This document shows, in pieces, positions 1 through 7,641 of a stretch of 12,572 bases of DNA. The position numbers were made by a program, and so were the translations under genes. Source of the DNA: MGOM01 sp035455265 (lineage in GTDB: Bacteria; Chloroflexota; Anaerolineae; Anaerolineales; E44-bin32). The notes beneath the pieces were generated by a model. That model was not told the origin of the DNA and did not search any database. It was given only the letters and a program-made list of their open reading frames with translations. The stretch spans positions 1-12,572 of the forward strand of contig DATIFK010000085.1 in assembly GCA_035455265.1 (NCBI GenBank), written 5' to 3'. Every line of letters starts with the position of its first letter. Position 1 is the stretch's first letter.

Positions 1-2
1 TG

Positions 3-3000
3 AACCAGGAACTCTACTGGGACGACGAACAGGACGCCGACGCCAACGGGGTTTCCGACAAGCTCGAACGCATCGTCAACACACTGAGCGAGGGCGATTT
101 CCTGGTTATCACGTCCAATCGGCAGTACGGCTCGATCCCGCGCGTCCCCATCCGCTATCCACTGACGACGGCCTACTACCGAGCCCTCTTCGACTGCCCA
201 TCGCCGCTCTACATTCCGAAGTGCGGCGCGGATCTCCAGCCGACGGGGAAGGTCAACGCGCTCGGCTACGAGTTGATCGAGGTCTTCGAGAGCGATCCGC
301 AATTGGGCCCGCTGCTGATCCCCGACCAGATGGCCGAGGAAGCCTTCACCGTCTACGACCATCCAAAGGTCCTCATCTTTGCCCGCTCGGCATCCTTCTC
401 GGCCGATGCGGTGCGAGGGCTACTGGCCCAGGTCGACCTGAGCCACATCGTCCACGTCCTGCCGGCCCAGGCGCGCTCCGTTCCGCCGGACTTGATGCTC
501 CCGCCCGATCGGCTTGCCGAGCAGGAAAGGGGCGGAACTTGGTCTCAGTTGTATCCAGCCTCGTCGTGGCTCAATCGCTCGCAGACGTTGGCAACCGTGG
601 TCTGGTGGATCCTGATCGGTCTGCTCGGCGCAGCCATCTTTCCGCTGGTCCGGGTGGCCTTCCCGGGATTCGGCCACGGCGCGTACGCCCTGGGCCGGGT
701 CTTCGGCATGCTCCTGCTGGCGTGGGGTGTCTGGTTGCTCGCCAGCTTCCGGGTGCCGTTCGATCGCCCCTTGATCCTGGCCGTCGTCGTCCTTCTGGTC
801 GCCGCCTCGGCACTCATCGTTTGGCGACAGCGCCTCGACCTGCGTCAGGAGTGGCGCGAACACCGCACGGAAATCCTCGTCGTCGAGGGTCTGGCCCTGG
901 CGTTGTTCCTGTTCGATCTTGGGTTGCGCTGGGGGAATCCGGACCTGTGGCACCCGGCCAAGGGCGGCGAGAAGCCCATGGATTTCTCCTACTTCAACGC
1001 CGTCCTGAAGAGCACCAGCTTCCCGCCCTACGACCCCTGGTTTGCCGGCGGCTACATCAACTACTACTACTTCGGGTTCGTGCTGGTGGCGGTTCCGGTG
1101 AAGCTGCTCGGCCTGACCCCATCCGTCGCCTACAACTTGATTCTCCCCACGCTGTTCTCGATGCTGGGACTGGCGGGTTACGCCTTCGCCTCCGAACTCG
1201 TTCGGCGAACGCAGCAGTCGATGGAGGCTCCGCGGCTCTCGCCACGCGTCGCCGGGCTGGCGGCCGCGGTGGCGCTGGTCCTGTTGGGAAATCTAGGCAC
1301 CGTCGCCATGATCTACGAAGGTCTGAAGCGCATCGGCACCTTGCCGGGCGATCAGATGTCCGAGATGGTCCGCGGCATCCCGCAAGCGCTGCGCGGGCTG
1401 GGGCGCTTCCTGACCCTGCGCGACCCTCTGCCGTTCCGCCTGGACGAGTGGTATTGGAATCCGAGCCGGGCCATCCCCGTCGCTCCGGGCGACGTGGGCC
1501 CGATTACGGAATTCCCCTTCTTCACGTTCCTCTACGCTGACCTTCACGCGCACATGATCGCTCTGCCGCTGACCGTCCTGGGTGCGGCGTGGTCGGCTTC
1601 GTGGCTGCTGGCGGCCGAGGCTCGCAAGCGGCTAAGCGCGGGCGGCTGGCTCTTCGCCATCTTCGCCGGCGGCCTCATCCTGGGTTCCCTACGGCCGACC
1701 AATACCTGGGACTTCCCCGTCTACCTGACGTTCGGCGTGGCCGCGGCCATCGCCGCCGGGCCGATCCGTGAGGGGATGCGATCTCGAAGAGCCTATGTCG
1801 AAGCCTTCGTCTCGGCGCTGGGCTTGCTCGCCTTCTTCTTCCTGTTGTATCGCCCGTTCAGCCAGTGGTACGGCGCCGGATACACGAGCGCTGATGTGTG
1901 GCACGGTTCGCGAACGACCGTTCGCTCCTACTTCACGGTTCATGGTCTGTTCCTCTTCGCCGTGGTCTCCTGGATGGCCTGGGAGACTCGCCAGTGGATG
2001 GCGGAGACGCCGCTCTCGAGTCTCGCCCGGCTGCGGCCCTACGTTGGCGCAATGGGCTTCGTGGCCATGGCCGCGATCGCTGCTGTCATCTGGGCGTTTG
2101 CCGACGGGGCTCGGATCGCTCTCGTCGCGATCCCGCTCGGAGTGTGGGCCGCCGTTCTGTTGTTGCGTCCGGGCTTGGGGTGGGCCAAACGGATCGCGCT
2201 GCTCTTCTTCGGCTCGGGTCTGGCCCTGACACTGGTTGTCGAGGTGATCGTCCTGCGCGGCGACATCGGCCGCATGAACACGGTCTTCAAGTTCTACCTT
2301 CAGGTGTGGACGCTGTTCAGTATCGCAGCAGCAGCCGCAGTCTATTGGACCTGGCAGGAGCTTGCGTTGTGGTCCGCCCGTTGGCGTGGGATCTGGGTGG
2401 GGGGCCTGGCGGCTCTGGTCGTTGGAGCGGCCCTGTTCCCGCTGACGGCCGCGCCGGCGAAAGTGCGCGACCGGATGGCTCCGACCGCCCCGCACACGCT
2501 CGACGGCGCGGCCTACATGGCGTACGCCACCTACGCCGATATGGGGACCGATCTCCATCTCGATTCGGACTACCGTATGATTCGATGGATGCAGGACAAC
2601 GTGCAAGGATCGCCGGTGATCGTCGAGGCCCACGCCGAACAGTACCGCTGGGGTGCGCGGGTGGCGATCTACACGGGACTGCCCAGTGTCCTAGGGTGGA
2701 GTTGGCATCAGCAGCAGCAGCGCGCCGTGGAAGGCGATCCGGTGAGCCAACGCGCTTCGGAGGTCGCCGACTTCTACATTCGTTACACGCCGGAGGAAGC
2801 GCGCCAGTTCCTCGAGAAGTATCAGGTCTCTTACGTCGTCGTGGGAGAGATGGAGCACGCGTACTACGAGTTCATGCAGCCGTGTTGGCCGACGGTCGAT
2901 CTGACGGGGGTCGAGTGCGACATGTCGGGACGCCCGCTGATCACCAAGCCGCCGTTGGTGCCGCCCCAGGATTGCACGCCCATCGAGGCACAGGCCGGAG

Positions 3001-3119
3001 ACGGGCGCCTGCGTTGCCCGACGCACGGCCTGGAGAAATTCGAGCGTATGGTTGACCTGGGCTGGCTCAGGGTCGCCTATCAGGATGGGCCCGTGGTCGT
3101 CTACGAGGTGATCCGTTGA
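3..3119 (+). CDS. DUF2298 'YYY' integral membrane protein with extracytoplasmic N-terminal region (5'-truncated)
   Basis: The reading frame is open from the first complete codon of the window, so the 1038 residues seen are the C-terminal part of a larger protein. A TTG at 273 is only an internal Leu codon, because family-like sequence precedes it (YGSIPR, RYPLTTAYY, residues 42-59). Residues 1 to about 185 are soluble and resemble the region that follows a GT39/PMT-like domain in fused Chloroflexi YYY proteins (AEEAFTVYDHPKVLIF). Many membrane segments follow. Family motifs are EKPMDF and DPWF leading to the triple Tyr at residues 354-356, EFPFFTFLYADLHAH, NTWDFP at 567 and RMNTVFK at about 757. 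The C-terminal extracytoplasmic domain carries LGW at 897-899. Four Cys at 961, 972, 991 and 1005 lie in a stretch absent from the downstream paralogue. The family matches TIGR03662/PF10060. The biochemical role is unknown, and a GT-C-type glycosyltransferase is my inference. The gene is first in the run visible here, and its stop overlaps the repeat tract before the next gene. Confidence 0.9.
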   Translation, partial: NQELYWDDEQDADANGVSDKLERIVNTLSEGDFLVITSNRQYGSIPRVPIRYPLTTAYYRALFDCPSPLYIPKCGADLQPTGKVNALGYELIEVFESDPQLGPLLIPDQMAEEAFTVYDHPKVLIFARSASFSADAVRGLLAQVDLSHIVHVLPAQARSVPPDLMLPPDRLAEQERGGTWSQLYPASSWLNRSQTLATVVWWILIGLLGAAIFPLVRVAFPGFGHGAYALGRVFGMLLLAWGVWLLASFRVPFDRPLILAVVVLLVAASALIVWRQRLDLRQEWREHRTEILVVEGLALALFLFDLGLRWGNPDLWHPAKGGEKPMDFSYFNAVLKSTSFPPYDPWFAGGYINYYYFGFVLVAVPVKLLGLTPSVAYNLILPTLFSMLGLAGYAFASELVRRTQQSMEAPRLSPRVAGLAAAVALVLLGNLGTVAMIYEGLKRIGTLPGDQMSEMVRGIPQALRGLGRFLTLRDPLPFRLDEWYWNPSRAIPVAPGDVGPITEFPFFTFLYADLHAHMIALPLTVLGAAWSASWLLAAEARKRLSAGGWLFAIFAGGLILGSLRPTNTWDFPVYLTFGVAAAIAAGPIREGMRSRRAYVEAFVSALGLLAFFFLLYRPFSQWYGAGYTSADVWHGSRTTVRSYFTVHGLFLFAVVSWMAWETRQWMAETPLSSLARLRPYVGAMGFVAMAAIAAVIWAFADGARIALVAIPLGVWAAVLLLRPGLGWAKRIALLFFGSGLALTLVVEVIVLRGDIGRMNTVFKFYLQVWTLFSIAAAAAVYWTWQELALWSARWRGIWVGGLAALVVGAALFPLTAAPAKVRDRMAPTAPHTLDGAAYMAYATYADMGTDLHLDSDYRMIRWMQDNVQGSPVIVEAHAEQYRWGARVAIYTGLPSVLGWSWHQQQQRAVEGDPVSQRASEVADFYIRYTPEEARQFLEKYQVSYVVVGEMEHAYYEFMQPCWPTVDLTGVECDMSGRPLITKPPLVPPQDCTPIEAQAGDGRLRCPTHGLEKFERMVDLGWLRVAYQDGPVVVYEVIR

Positions 3120-3149
3120 TCCCGCGCCCTTCCATCGAGAGCTTGAAGG

Positions 3150-3218
3150 AGGCCGCGGGATGATCCCGCGGCCTACCATCGAGAACCCGAAGGAGGCCGC
3201 GGGATGATCCCGCGGCCC
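3150..3218 (+). promoter_or_regulatory. Two strong palindromic hairpins enclosing repeated start codons
   Basis: GGCCGCGGGA and TCCCGCGGCC flank a TGA loop at 3151-3173 and again at 3195-3217. The first copy gains one more A-T pair. The arms are entirely complementary and mostly G+C. In each, the ATG lies at the hairpin tip and the last two bases of AAGGAGG lie in the 5' arm, so folding would mask initiation. In the third position, before the real gene, the right arm is replaced by TCGGCC and the perfect hairpin is lost. They could attenuate translation, stabilise the mRNA or be copies of a dispersed palindrome. No T-run follows, so a standard intrinsic terminator is unlikely. Confidence 0.55.
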
Positions 3219-3233
3219 ACCTCAGAGAACCCG

Positions 3234-3240
3234 AAGGAGG
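3234..3240 (+). promoter_or_regulatory. Ribosome binding site of the second DUF2298 gene
   Basis: AAGGAGG ends 7 nt before the ATG at 3248. This is a near-ideal Shine-Dalgarno sequence and fixes that start. The same site occurs at 3146-3152 and 3190-3196 in the upstream repeat units. Confidence 0.85.
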
Positions 3241-3247
3241 CCGCGGG

Positions 3248-5875
3248 ATGATCGGCCAAGTGTTGGCCTGGTGGTTCGCCAGCACGATCGTCGGCGCAGC
3301 CATCTTCCCGTTTGCCTGGCGCATCTTCCACCGCCTTCCGGACCGCGGCTGGGGGCTCGCCCGGCCGCTGGGGCTGCTGCTCTCCGGATACGTCCTTTGG
3401 ATGGGGGCCTCGACCGGGGTTCTGCAGAATGACACGGGCGGGGCGGTGGCCGCGTTGGTCGCAGCGATCGTGGCCGGAGCGATCGCCCTACGCGGGCACG
3501 GAGCCGAGGTCGTCCAGTGGATGAAGGCCCACATCCGACTCCTGCTGGCGGAAGAGGCGGTCTTCGTCGTAGCCTTCGTTGCGTGGGCCCTGGTACGGGC
3601 CACCAATCCCGAGATTGTGGCGACCGAGAAGCCGATGGAGTTGGCGTTCCTCAACGCCATTCTCCGGTCGCCCCATTTTCCGCCGCACGACCCGTGGCTC
3701 TCGGGCTATGCCATCTCCTACTACTACTTCGGCTACGTCCTGCTGGCGATGCTGACCAACTGGACCGGGGTGACCGCCGGCGCAGCGTTCAATCTCGGGA
3801 GTGCCCTGTGGTTCGGCCTCGTCGCCGCCGGCACCTATTCCCTGACGCTCAACCTCCTTGCGGCGAACGGTGAGCGGCCGCGCCCGTGGGCGGCTTTGCT
3901 CGGCCCGGCGGTGATCCTGCTGGTCGGCAACGCTGCCGGCCTGTTCGAGATTCTGCATGAGCTGCATGTGTTCTGGCGTCCGGCAGCGGATGGGACGTTG
4001 ACGTCGACATTCTGGTCGGCACTCAACTTGAAAGACCTGGTGAACCCTCCCGTCGGCGATCCGGTTTTCCCTCCCAACCGTTTCTGGTTCTGGTGGCAAG
4101 GTGCCCGAGTCATCAATGACATCGACCTGCGCGGGGCGCACGTCGAAGTCATCGACGAATTCCCCTTCTTTTCGTTCCTGTTGGCCGACAACCATCCCCA
4201 CGTCCTGGCCCTGCCGTTCGCCATCCTGGCGCTGGGCTACTCGCTTCACGCTCACCTGGGCGCCGCCGGCCAAGGCAAGCGGTTGTCCATGGTGAGGCTG
4301 CCGGAAACGTGGCCGACGGGGCTGACCATGGCCGCCGTGGTGACCAGCCTGATCGCCGGCCTGGCGAGAGGAGCGAGCGCCTCGATCGCCGGAGGCGGCT
4401 TCACAGCCGCGCTGGTGCCTGCCCTCAAGGCAATCCTGATCGTGGGTGTGGGATGGGGCGTGGTGGCGGTCGCCCTGGCGCTTCTCAGCGGCGCCTGGGA
4501 GGTTCCCCTTGGGTTGGGCGAAATCGTCCTGGCTGGATGGGTGTTCGGGGCCTTGGCCTTCCTGAACACATGGGACTTCCCGATCTACTTGACCTTGCTG
4601 CTCATCGTGCTGGCTTGGGGGTTCGTGGGTCAATCCCTGCGACGGGTGGCGGGGGTGATCCTCGCCGGTGCCGCGGCGATAGGCCTTGCGGCCGTGCTGT
4701 TCTACTTCCCCTGGTTTCCGACGTTCGCCTCCCAGGCCGGCGGCGTACTACCCAATCTGGTGTTCCCGACGCGCCTGACGCAGTTCCTCATCTTCTTCGC
4801 CACCTCCTTTGTGCCCATCGTGATCTGGCTGATCCTTCAAATCCGTCATGAGGTGGACTCGGCGGATCGACGGAGGATATTGGGGTGGGGCCTGGCGCTT
4901 CCGGTCGGCCTTTGGCTGCTGTCGATGGTCTTCGGGCTCGTCATCCTGGTGGCTCGGCCGGCGGACGCGGATGTGGCCGTTCAGTCCCTAGGCGCCTCCT
5001 CGATCGGCGAGGTGCTGGGGGCGGCGCTGTCTCGCCGCGCCTTGGGCTCGTGGACAGCGCTGCTGCTGGGTCTCGTGGCCGCCGGCGCCTTCGTGCTGTG
5101 GCTTCGCCGCGGTTCCCAGCGATTTTCGTCGGTTGCACCTTCGACGGTGGTCCCCTTCGTCCTGGCGATGATCGCTCTGGGAGCTGTACTGGTGCTCGGG
5201 CCTGAGTTCTTCTACCTGAAGGACTCCTTCGGCTCCCGCATGAACACGGTGTTCAAACTCTTCTACGCCGGCTGGCTGCTGTGGGGTTTGGCCGCGGCCT
5301 ATCTCTTCGCCACCCCCTGGCCGGGCCGGCGCGGATCAGGCTGGGCGGCGCTGGCCGCACTCCCACTATTGGTGGGCTTCCTCTACACCGTGACAGCGGT
5401 CTGGAACAAGACCTCTGGTTTTCGTCCGCCCCAGGGCCTCACACTCGATGGAACGGCGCATCTGGCCTATGACGATCCGGCTGACTACGCCGCGATACAG
5501 TGGATCCAGTCGCACCTGTCGAGCGGCGTCGTCGCCGAGGCCGTCGGCGGCAGCTACTCGCAGTTCGGCCGCATTTCCGGCAACACCGGACTGACGACAG
5601 TGCTCGGGTGGGACTTCCACGAGTATCAATGGAGGGGAACCTGGGAGCCGCAAGCCGGGCGAGCCGACGACATCCAGCGCCTTTACCTCACGCGGGAGTG
5701 GGATGAGGCCAGCGCCATCCTCGACCGGTACGGCATCGACTATGTCTACATCGGTCCGCTGGAGCGGCAGACATACTCCCCCGTCCAGACCAGGAAGTTC
5801 GACATCTACATGCAGACGATCTACCAGTCGGACGATGTCACGATCTACGCGCGGCTTGGAGTCACCAGCCCATGA
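3248..5875 (+). CDS. DUF2298 'YYY' integral membrane protein, second paralogue
   Basis: This 875-residue polytopic membrane protein belongs to the same family as the gene before it but lacks its extracytoplasmic N-terminal region. It starts directly with a hydrophobic segment. Shared landmarks are EKPMELAFLNA and DPWLSGYAIS before the triple Tyr at 158-160, EFPFFSFLLADNHPH, NTWDFPIYLT at 440, RMNTVFK at about 664, and a soluble C-terminal domain with LGWDFHEYQWRG at 786-797. The conserved acidic and Tyr-rich motifs in the first third suggest an active or ligand site facing the outside. A GT-C-like glycosyltransferase is plausible but not demonstrated for this family. The ATG at 3248 is supported by AAGGAGG. 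The stop overlaps the next start by 4 nt (ATGA), implying translational coupling. Tandem paralogy with the first gene indicates duplication or a functional pair. Confidence 0.93.
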   Translation: MIGQVLAWWFASTIVGAAIFPFAWRIFHRLPDRGWGLARPLGLLLSGYVLWMGASTGVLQNDTGGAVAALVAAIVAGAIALRGHGAEVVQWMKAHIRLLLAEEAVFVVAFVAWALVRATNPEIVATEKPMELAFLNAILRSPHFPPHDPWLSGYAISYYYFGYVLLAMLTNWTGVTAGAAFNLGSALWFGLVAAGTYSLTLNLLAANGERPRPWAALLGPAVILLVGNAAGLFEILHELHVFWRPAADGTLTSTFWSALNLKDLVNPPVGDPVFPPNRFWFWWQGARVINDIDLRGAHVEVIDEFPFFSFLLADNHPHVLALPFAILALGYSLHAHLGAAGQGKRLSMVRLPETWPTGLTMAAVVTSLIAGLARGASASIAGGGFTAALVPALKAILIVGVGWGVVAVALALLSGAWEVPLGLGEIVLAGWVFGALAFLNTWDFPIYLTLLLIVLAWGFVGQSLRRVAGVILAGAAAIGLAAVLFYFPWFPTFASQAGGVLPNLVFPTRLTQFLIFFATSFVPIVIWLILQIRHEVDSADRRRILGWGLALPVGLWLLSMVFGLVILVARPADADVAVQSLGASSIGEVLGAALSRRALGSWTALLLGLVAAGAFVLWLRRGSQRFSSVAPSTVVPFVLAMIALGAVLVLGPEFFYLKDSFGSRMNTVFKLFYAGWLLWGLAAAYLFATPWPGRRGSGWAALAALPLLVGFLYTVTAVWNKTSGFRPPQGLTLDGTAHLAYDDPADYAAIQWIQSHLSSGVVAEAVGGSYSQFGRISGNTGLTTVLGWDFHEYQWRGTWEPQAGRADDIQRLYLTREWDEASAILDRYGIDYVYIGPLERQTYSPVQTRKFDIYMQTIYQSDDVTIYARLGVTSP

Positions 5876-7635
5876 GCGATGACGGACGCACGGTCTCGTT
5901 GCCCGCCCTGACCATCACGGCGCTGATGCTTTTGGCGGCCTGCCTGCGCTTCACCGCGCTCGGGGACAGACCCATCGGCCCCGAGGAGGCTGCCGAAGCG
6001 CTGGCGGCGGCCCAGGGGACTTCGCAATCGTCGATCTTCTATGACGGCATCGTTGCACAGCCGACCAGTGCGCTCTACCACATCCTTACGCGGGTTGTGT
6101 TCACTTTGGGGGGCGCGGGGGAGGGAGCGGCCCGCGCGGTACCGGCCGTCGCCGGCCTCGTCCCTGTGGTGGTCTTGCTCGTCCTCCGGCGAAGGATCGG
6201 GGCGATCCCGTTGCTCTTCATGGCTCTGTGGATCGCCATTTCCCCGGCGTGGCTGGCCACGGCGCGAGCCGCTGGAGGTACGGCGCTGTCGTTGGCGGCT
6301 TTCGCCGTTGCGGCTGCGGTTCTGTTCACGCGATCGCCGAGCGAAGGCTGGACCGCGAAGGCTTGGCTGTCGCTTTGCGTGGGCATAGGCGTGGCCTCCG
6401 GCCCCGGCTTCTTGACGGTTGTCCTGGCCCTGTTCCTAGCGAGGCTGGGATCCGCCTGGCTGGGTCGCGGAGTAGCCGCGTCCCTGCCGAATGGGTGGAC
6501 GGTCCGTGATCTGGCGGAGGTCGGCTTGTGGTCCATCGCCATTGCTGCCGCCATCGCCTCCGGCCTTGGCGCGATACCGTCCGGCCTCGAAGTCCTCTTC
6601 TCCGGTTTGCGTGCCTGGCTGACCGCCTGGTTTGTGCCCGGTAGCTTGCCTCTCTTGACGTCGATTCTCCTCCTGGCGGGCTACGAGCCACTCGTCCTCA
6701 TTCTTGGGATCGTCGGGGTCGTCCAATCCTTCCGACGATGGGATCCAACGCAGAGATTCCTGGTCGCCTGGGTTGTCGTTTCCCTCGCTCTCTTCCTGGG
6801 CTCCGTGGGCCGACAGCCCCAGGACGCGATCTGGCCCCTCCTTCCACTGGGATTCCTCGCCGCCCAAGTCGTCCAACGAGAGGTCGAGTCGGCGGACAAG
6901 ATGGAGCATCCATGGGTCGCCGCCGGGCTGTGGGCGGCCCTGATGGTGCTGAGCGGTTTCGTCGGGCAGCAGCTGGCCGCCTACCTGTCCGGCATCGGTC
7001 CAGGGGCCGACGTCAGCCTGCCGGGGCTCCGCCTTCCGATTGCCCTGGGCGCGATCGCCCTGGCCGGTGTCGTGGTCGTCCTGGTCGGGTTCGGTTGGGA
7101 TTGGGCGACGGCGAGAGCTGCCGGTGTCGGAGCGGTCTTCGCCGTGTTGTTGGCCCTGACGGTCTCGGCCTCATGGCGCCTCAACCTTTCAGGCGATTTC
7201 GATCGCACTGCCGAACTGTGGCGGCCGCGCCAGGGCGCCACCGGACTCGTGCGCTTGCGGCGAACCTTGGAGTCACTGGCTCTCTCGCAAACCGGGACCC
7301 AAACCTTCCCCATCTCCGTCGTGGGACCTTCGACGCCGAGCCTGGCGTGGGCGCTGCGGGGCTTCCCGGCCTACGTTCCCGATGAAACAGGGCCCGGTCG
7401 GGCACCGCTGGCCCTTATCCAACGCGAGGTCATTCCTTTGGCACCCCTTCCGGCCAAGTATCTCGGGCAGTCCATGAGTCTGGGGCACGCGTGGGGCTGG
7501 GGAGGGAGCTGGCCTCCGGATTTGGTGCGCTGGTGGTTGCGCGGCGATGCCCCGTTGATTGCAGACAGCTGGGTGCTCTACGTGCGAGAAGACGTCGCTA
7601 CGCTGAGCCCGACGGAACCTGAATCCGCCCCATAG
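5872..7635 (+). CDS. Agl23/TIGR03663-like (GT39-related) multi-spanning membrane protein
   Basis: This 587-residue protein opens with a membrane segment followed by RFTALGDRPIGPEEA at residues 26-40. That is the site where GT-C/PMT-type enzymes and TIGR03663 proteins carry an acidic Asp-Glu motif in the first external loop. Here it reads Pro-Glu-Glu (E38, E39). Next comes a segment like the family's first luminal loop and helix (YHILTRVVFTLGG, AARAVPAVAGLVP), then about ten hydrophobic segments. A soluble C-terminal domain ends in WPPDLVRWWLRGDAP and WVLYVRED, as in TIGR03663 members. The role is probably in lipid-linked sugar transfer or as a flippase partner at the outer face of the membrane. 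The family match is from memory. A GGAG at 5858-5861 and the 4-nt overlap with the preceding gene support the start. The weakened HGP-type motif leaves activity uncertain. Confidence 0.75.
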   Translation: MSDDGRTVSLPALTITALMLLAACLRFTALGDRPIGPEEAAEALAAAQGTSQSSIFYDGIVAQPTSALYHILTRVVFTLGGAGEGAARAVPAVAGLVPVVVLLVLRRRIGAIPLLFMALWIAISPAWLATARAAGGTALSLAAFAVAAAVLFTRSPSEGWTAKAWLSLCVGIGVASGPGFLTVVLALFLARLGSAWLGRGVAASLPNGWTVRDLAEVGLWSIAIAAAIASGLGAIPSGLEVLFSGLRAWLTAWFVPGSLPLLTSILLLAGYEPLVLILGIVGVVQSFRRWDPTQRFLVAWVVVSLALFLGSVGRQPQDAIWPLLPLGFLAAQVVQREVESADKMEHPWVAAGLWAALMVLSGFVGQQLAAYLSGIGPGADVSLPGLRLPIALGAIALAGVVVVLVGFGWDWATARAAGVGAVFAVLLALTVSASWRLNLSGDFDRTAELWRPRQGATGLVRLRRTLESLALSQTGTQTFPISVVGPSTPSLAWALRGFPAYVPDETGPGRAPLALIQREVIPLAPLPAKYLGQSMSLGHAWGWGGSWPPDLVRWWLRGDAPLIADSWVLYVREDVATLSPTEPESAP

Positions 7636-7641
7636 TCCAGC

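Larger units (their letters stand above)
3116..3247 (+). repeat. Three tandem 44-bp repeats between the two DUF2298 genes
   Basis: Units lie at 3116-3159, 3160-3203 and 3204-3247. Each runs from (A/T)TGATCCCGC to AAGGAGGCCGCGGG. By eye, unit 1 differs from unit 2 at 6 positions and unit 2 from unit 3 at 4. The first bases of the next gene (ATGATC) begin a fourth unit that then diverges. Each unit therefore ends in a Shine-Dalgarno sequence placed exactly before the next ATG. The pattern suggests tandem duplication of the translation-start region of the downstream gene, followed by some drift. No spacers of differing sequence are present, so this is not a CRISPR array. Confidence 0.93.
3116..3251 (+). 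other. Chain of three overlapping 15-codon mini-ORFs (possible leader peptides)
   Basis: Each 44-bp unit contains a 15-codon ORF whose TGA overlaps the next start by ATGA. The ORFs are 3116-3163 (TTG start, IPRPSIESLKEAAG after the first residue), 3160-3207 (MIPRPTIENPKEAAG) and 3204-3251 (MIPRPTSENPKEAAG). The first start also overlaps the stop of the upstream gene (TTGA), and the last stop overlaps the ATG of the second DUF2298 gene. AAGGAGG stands 7 nt before the second and third mini-ORF starts and before the gene, and GAGG stands 7 nt before the first. Ribosomes could pass from gene to gene by termination-reinitiation through this chain. Translation of the peptides is unproven, because the pattern also follows automatically from a 44-bp repeat that carries a start site. 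Confidence 0.35.

Noticed and set aside
273..275. TTG as the start codon of the first DUF2298 gene
   Set aside because: The same frame is open to the window edge and encodes family-like sequence upstream, so this is an internal Leu codon.
221..1540. Long plus-strand open frame of 439 codons
   Set aside because: It lies in another frame over a clear membrane protein, is Arg/Pro/Gly-rich and resembles no family. It is a shadow of high-GC coding DNA, like the long minus-strand frames at 1689-2633, 3488-4633 and 9789-11183.
3150..3218. Intrinsic transcription terminators between the two DUF2298 genes
   Set aside because: The hairpins are strong but no T-run follows either one, and the mini-ORFs and SD sequences argue for translation across the junction.
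3116..3250. CRISPR-like array
   Set aside because: The units are directly adjacent with no variable spacers, and they carry start sites.
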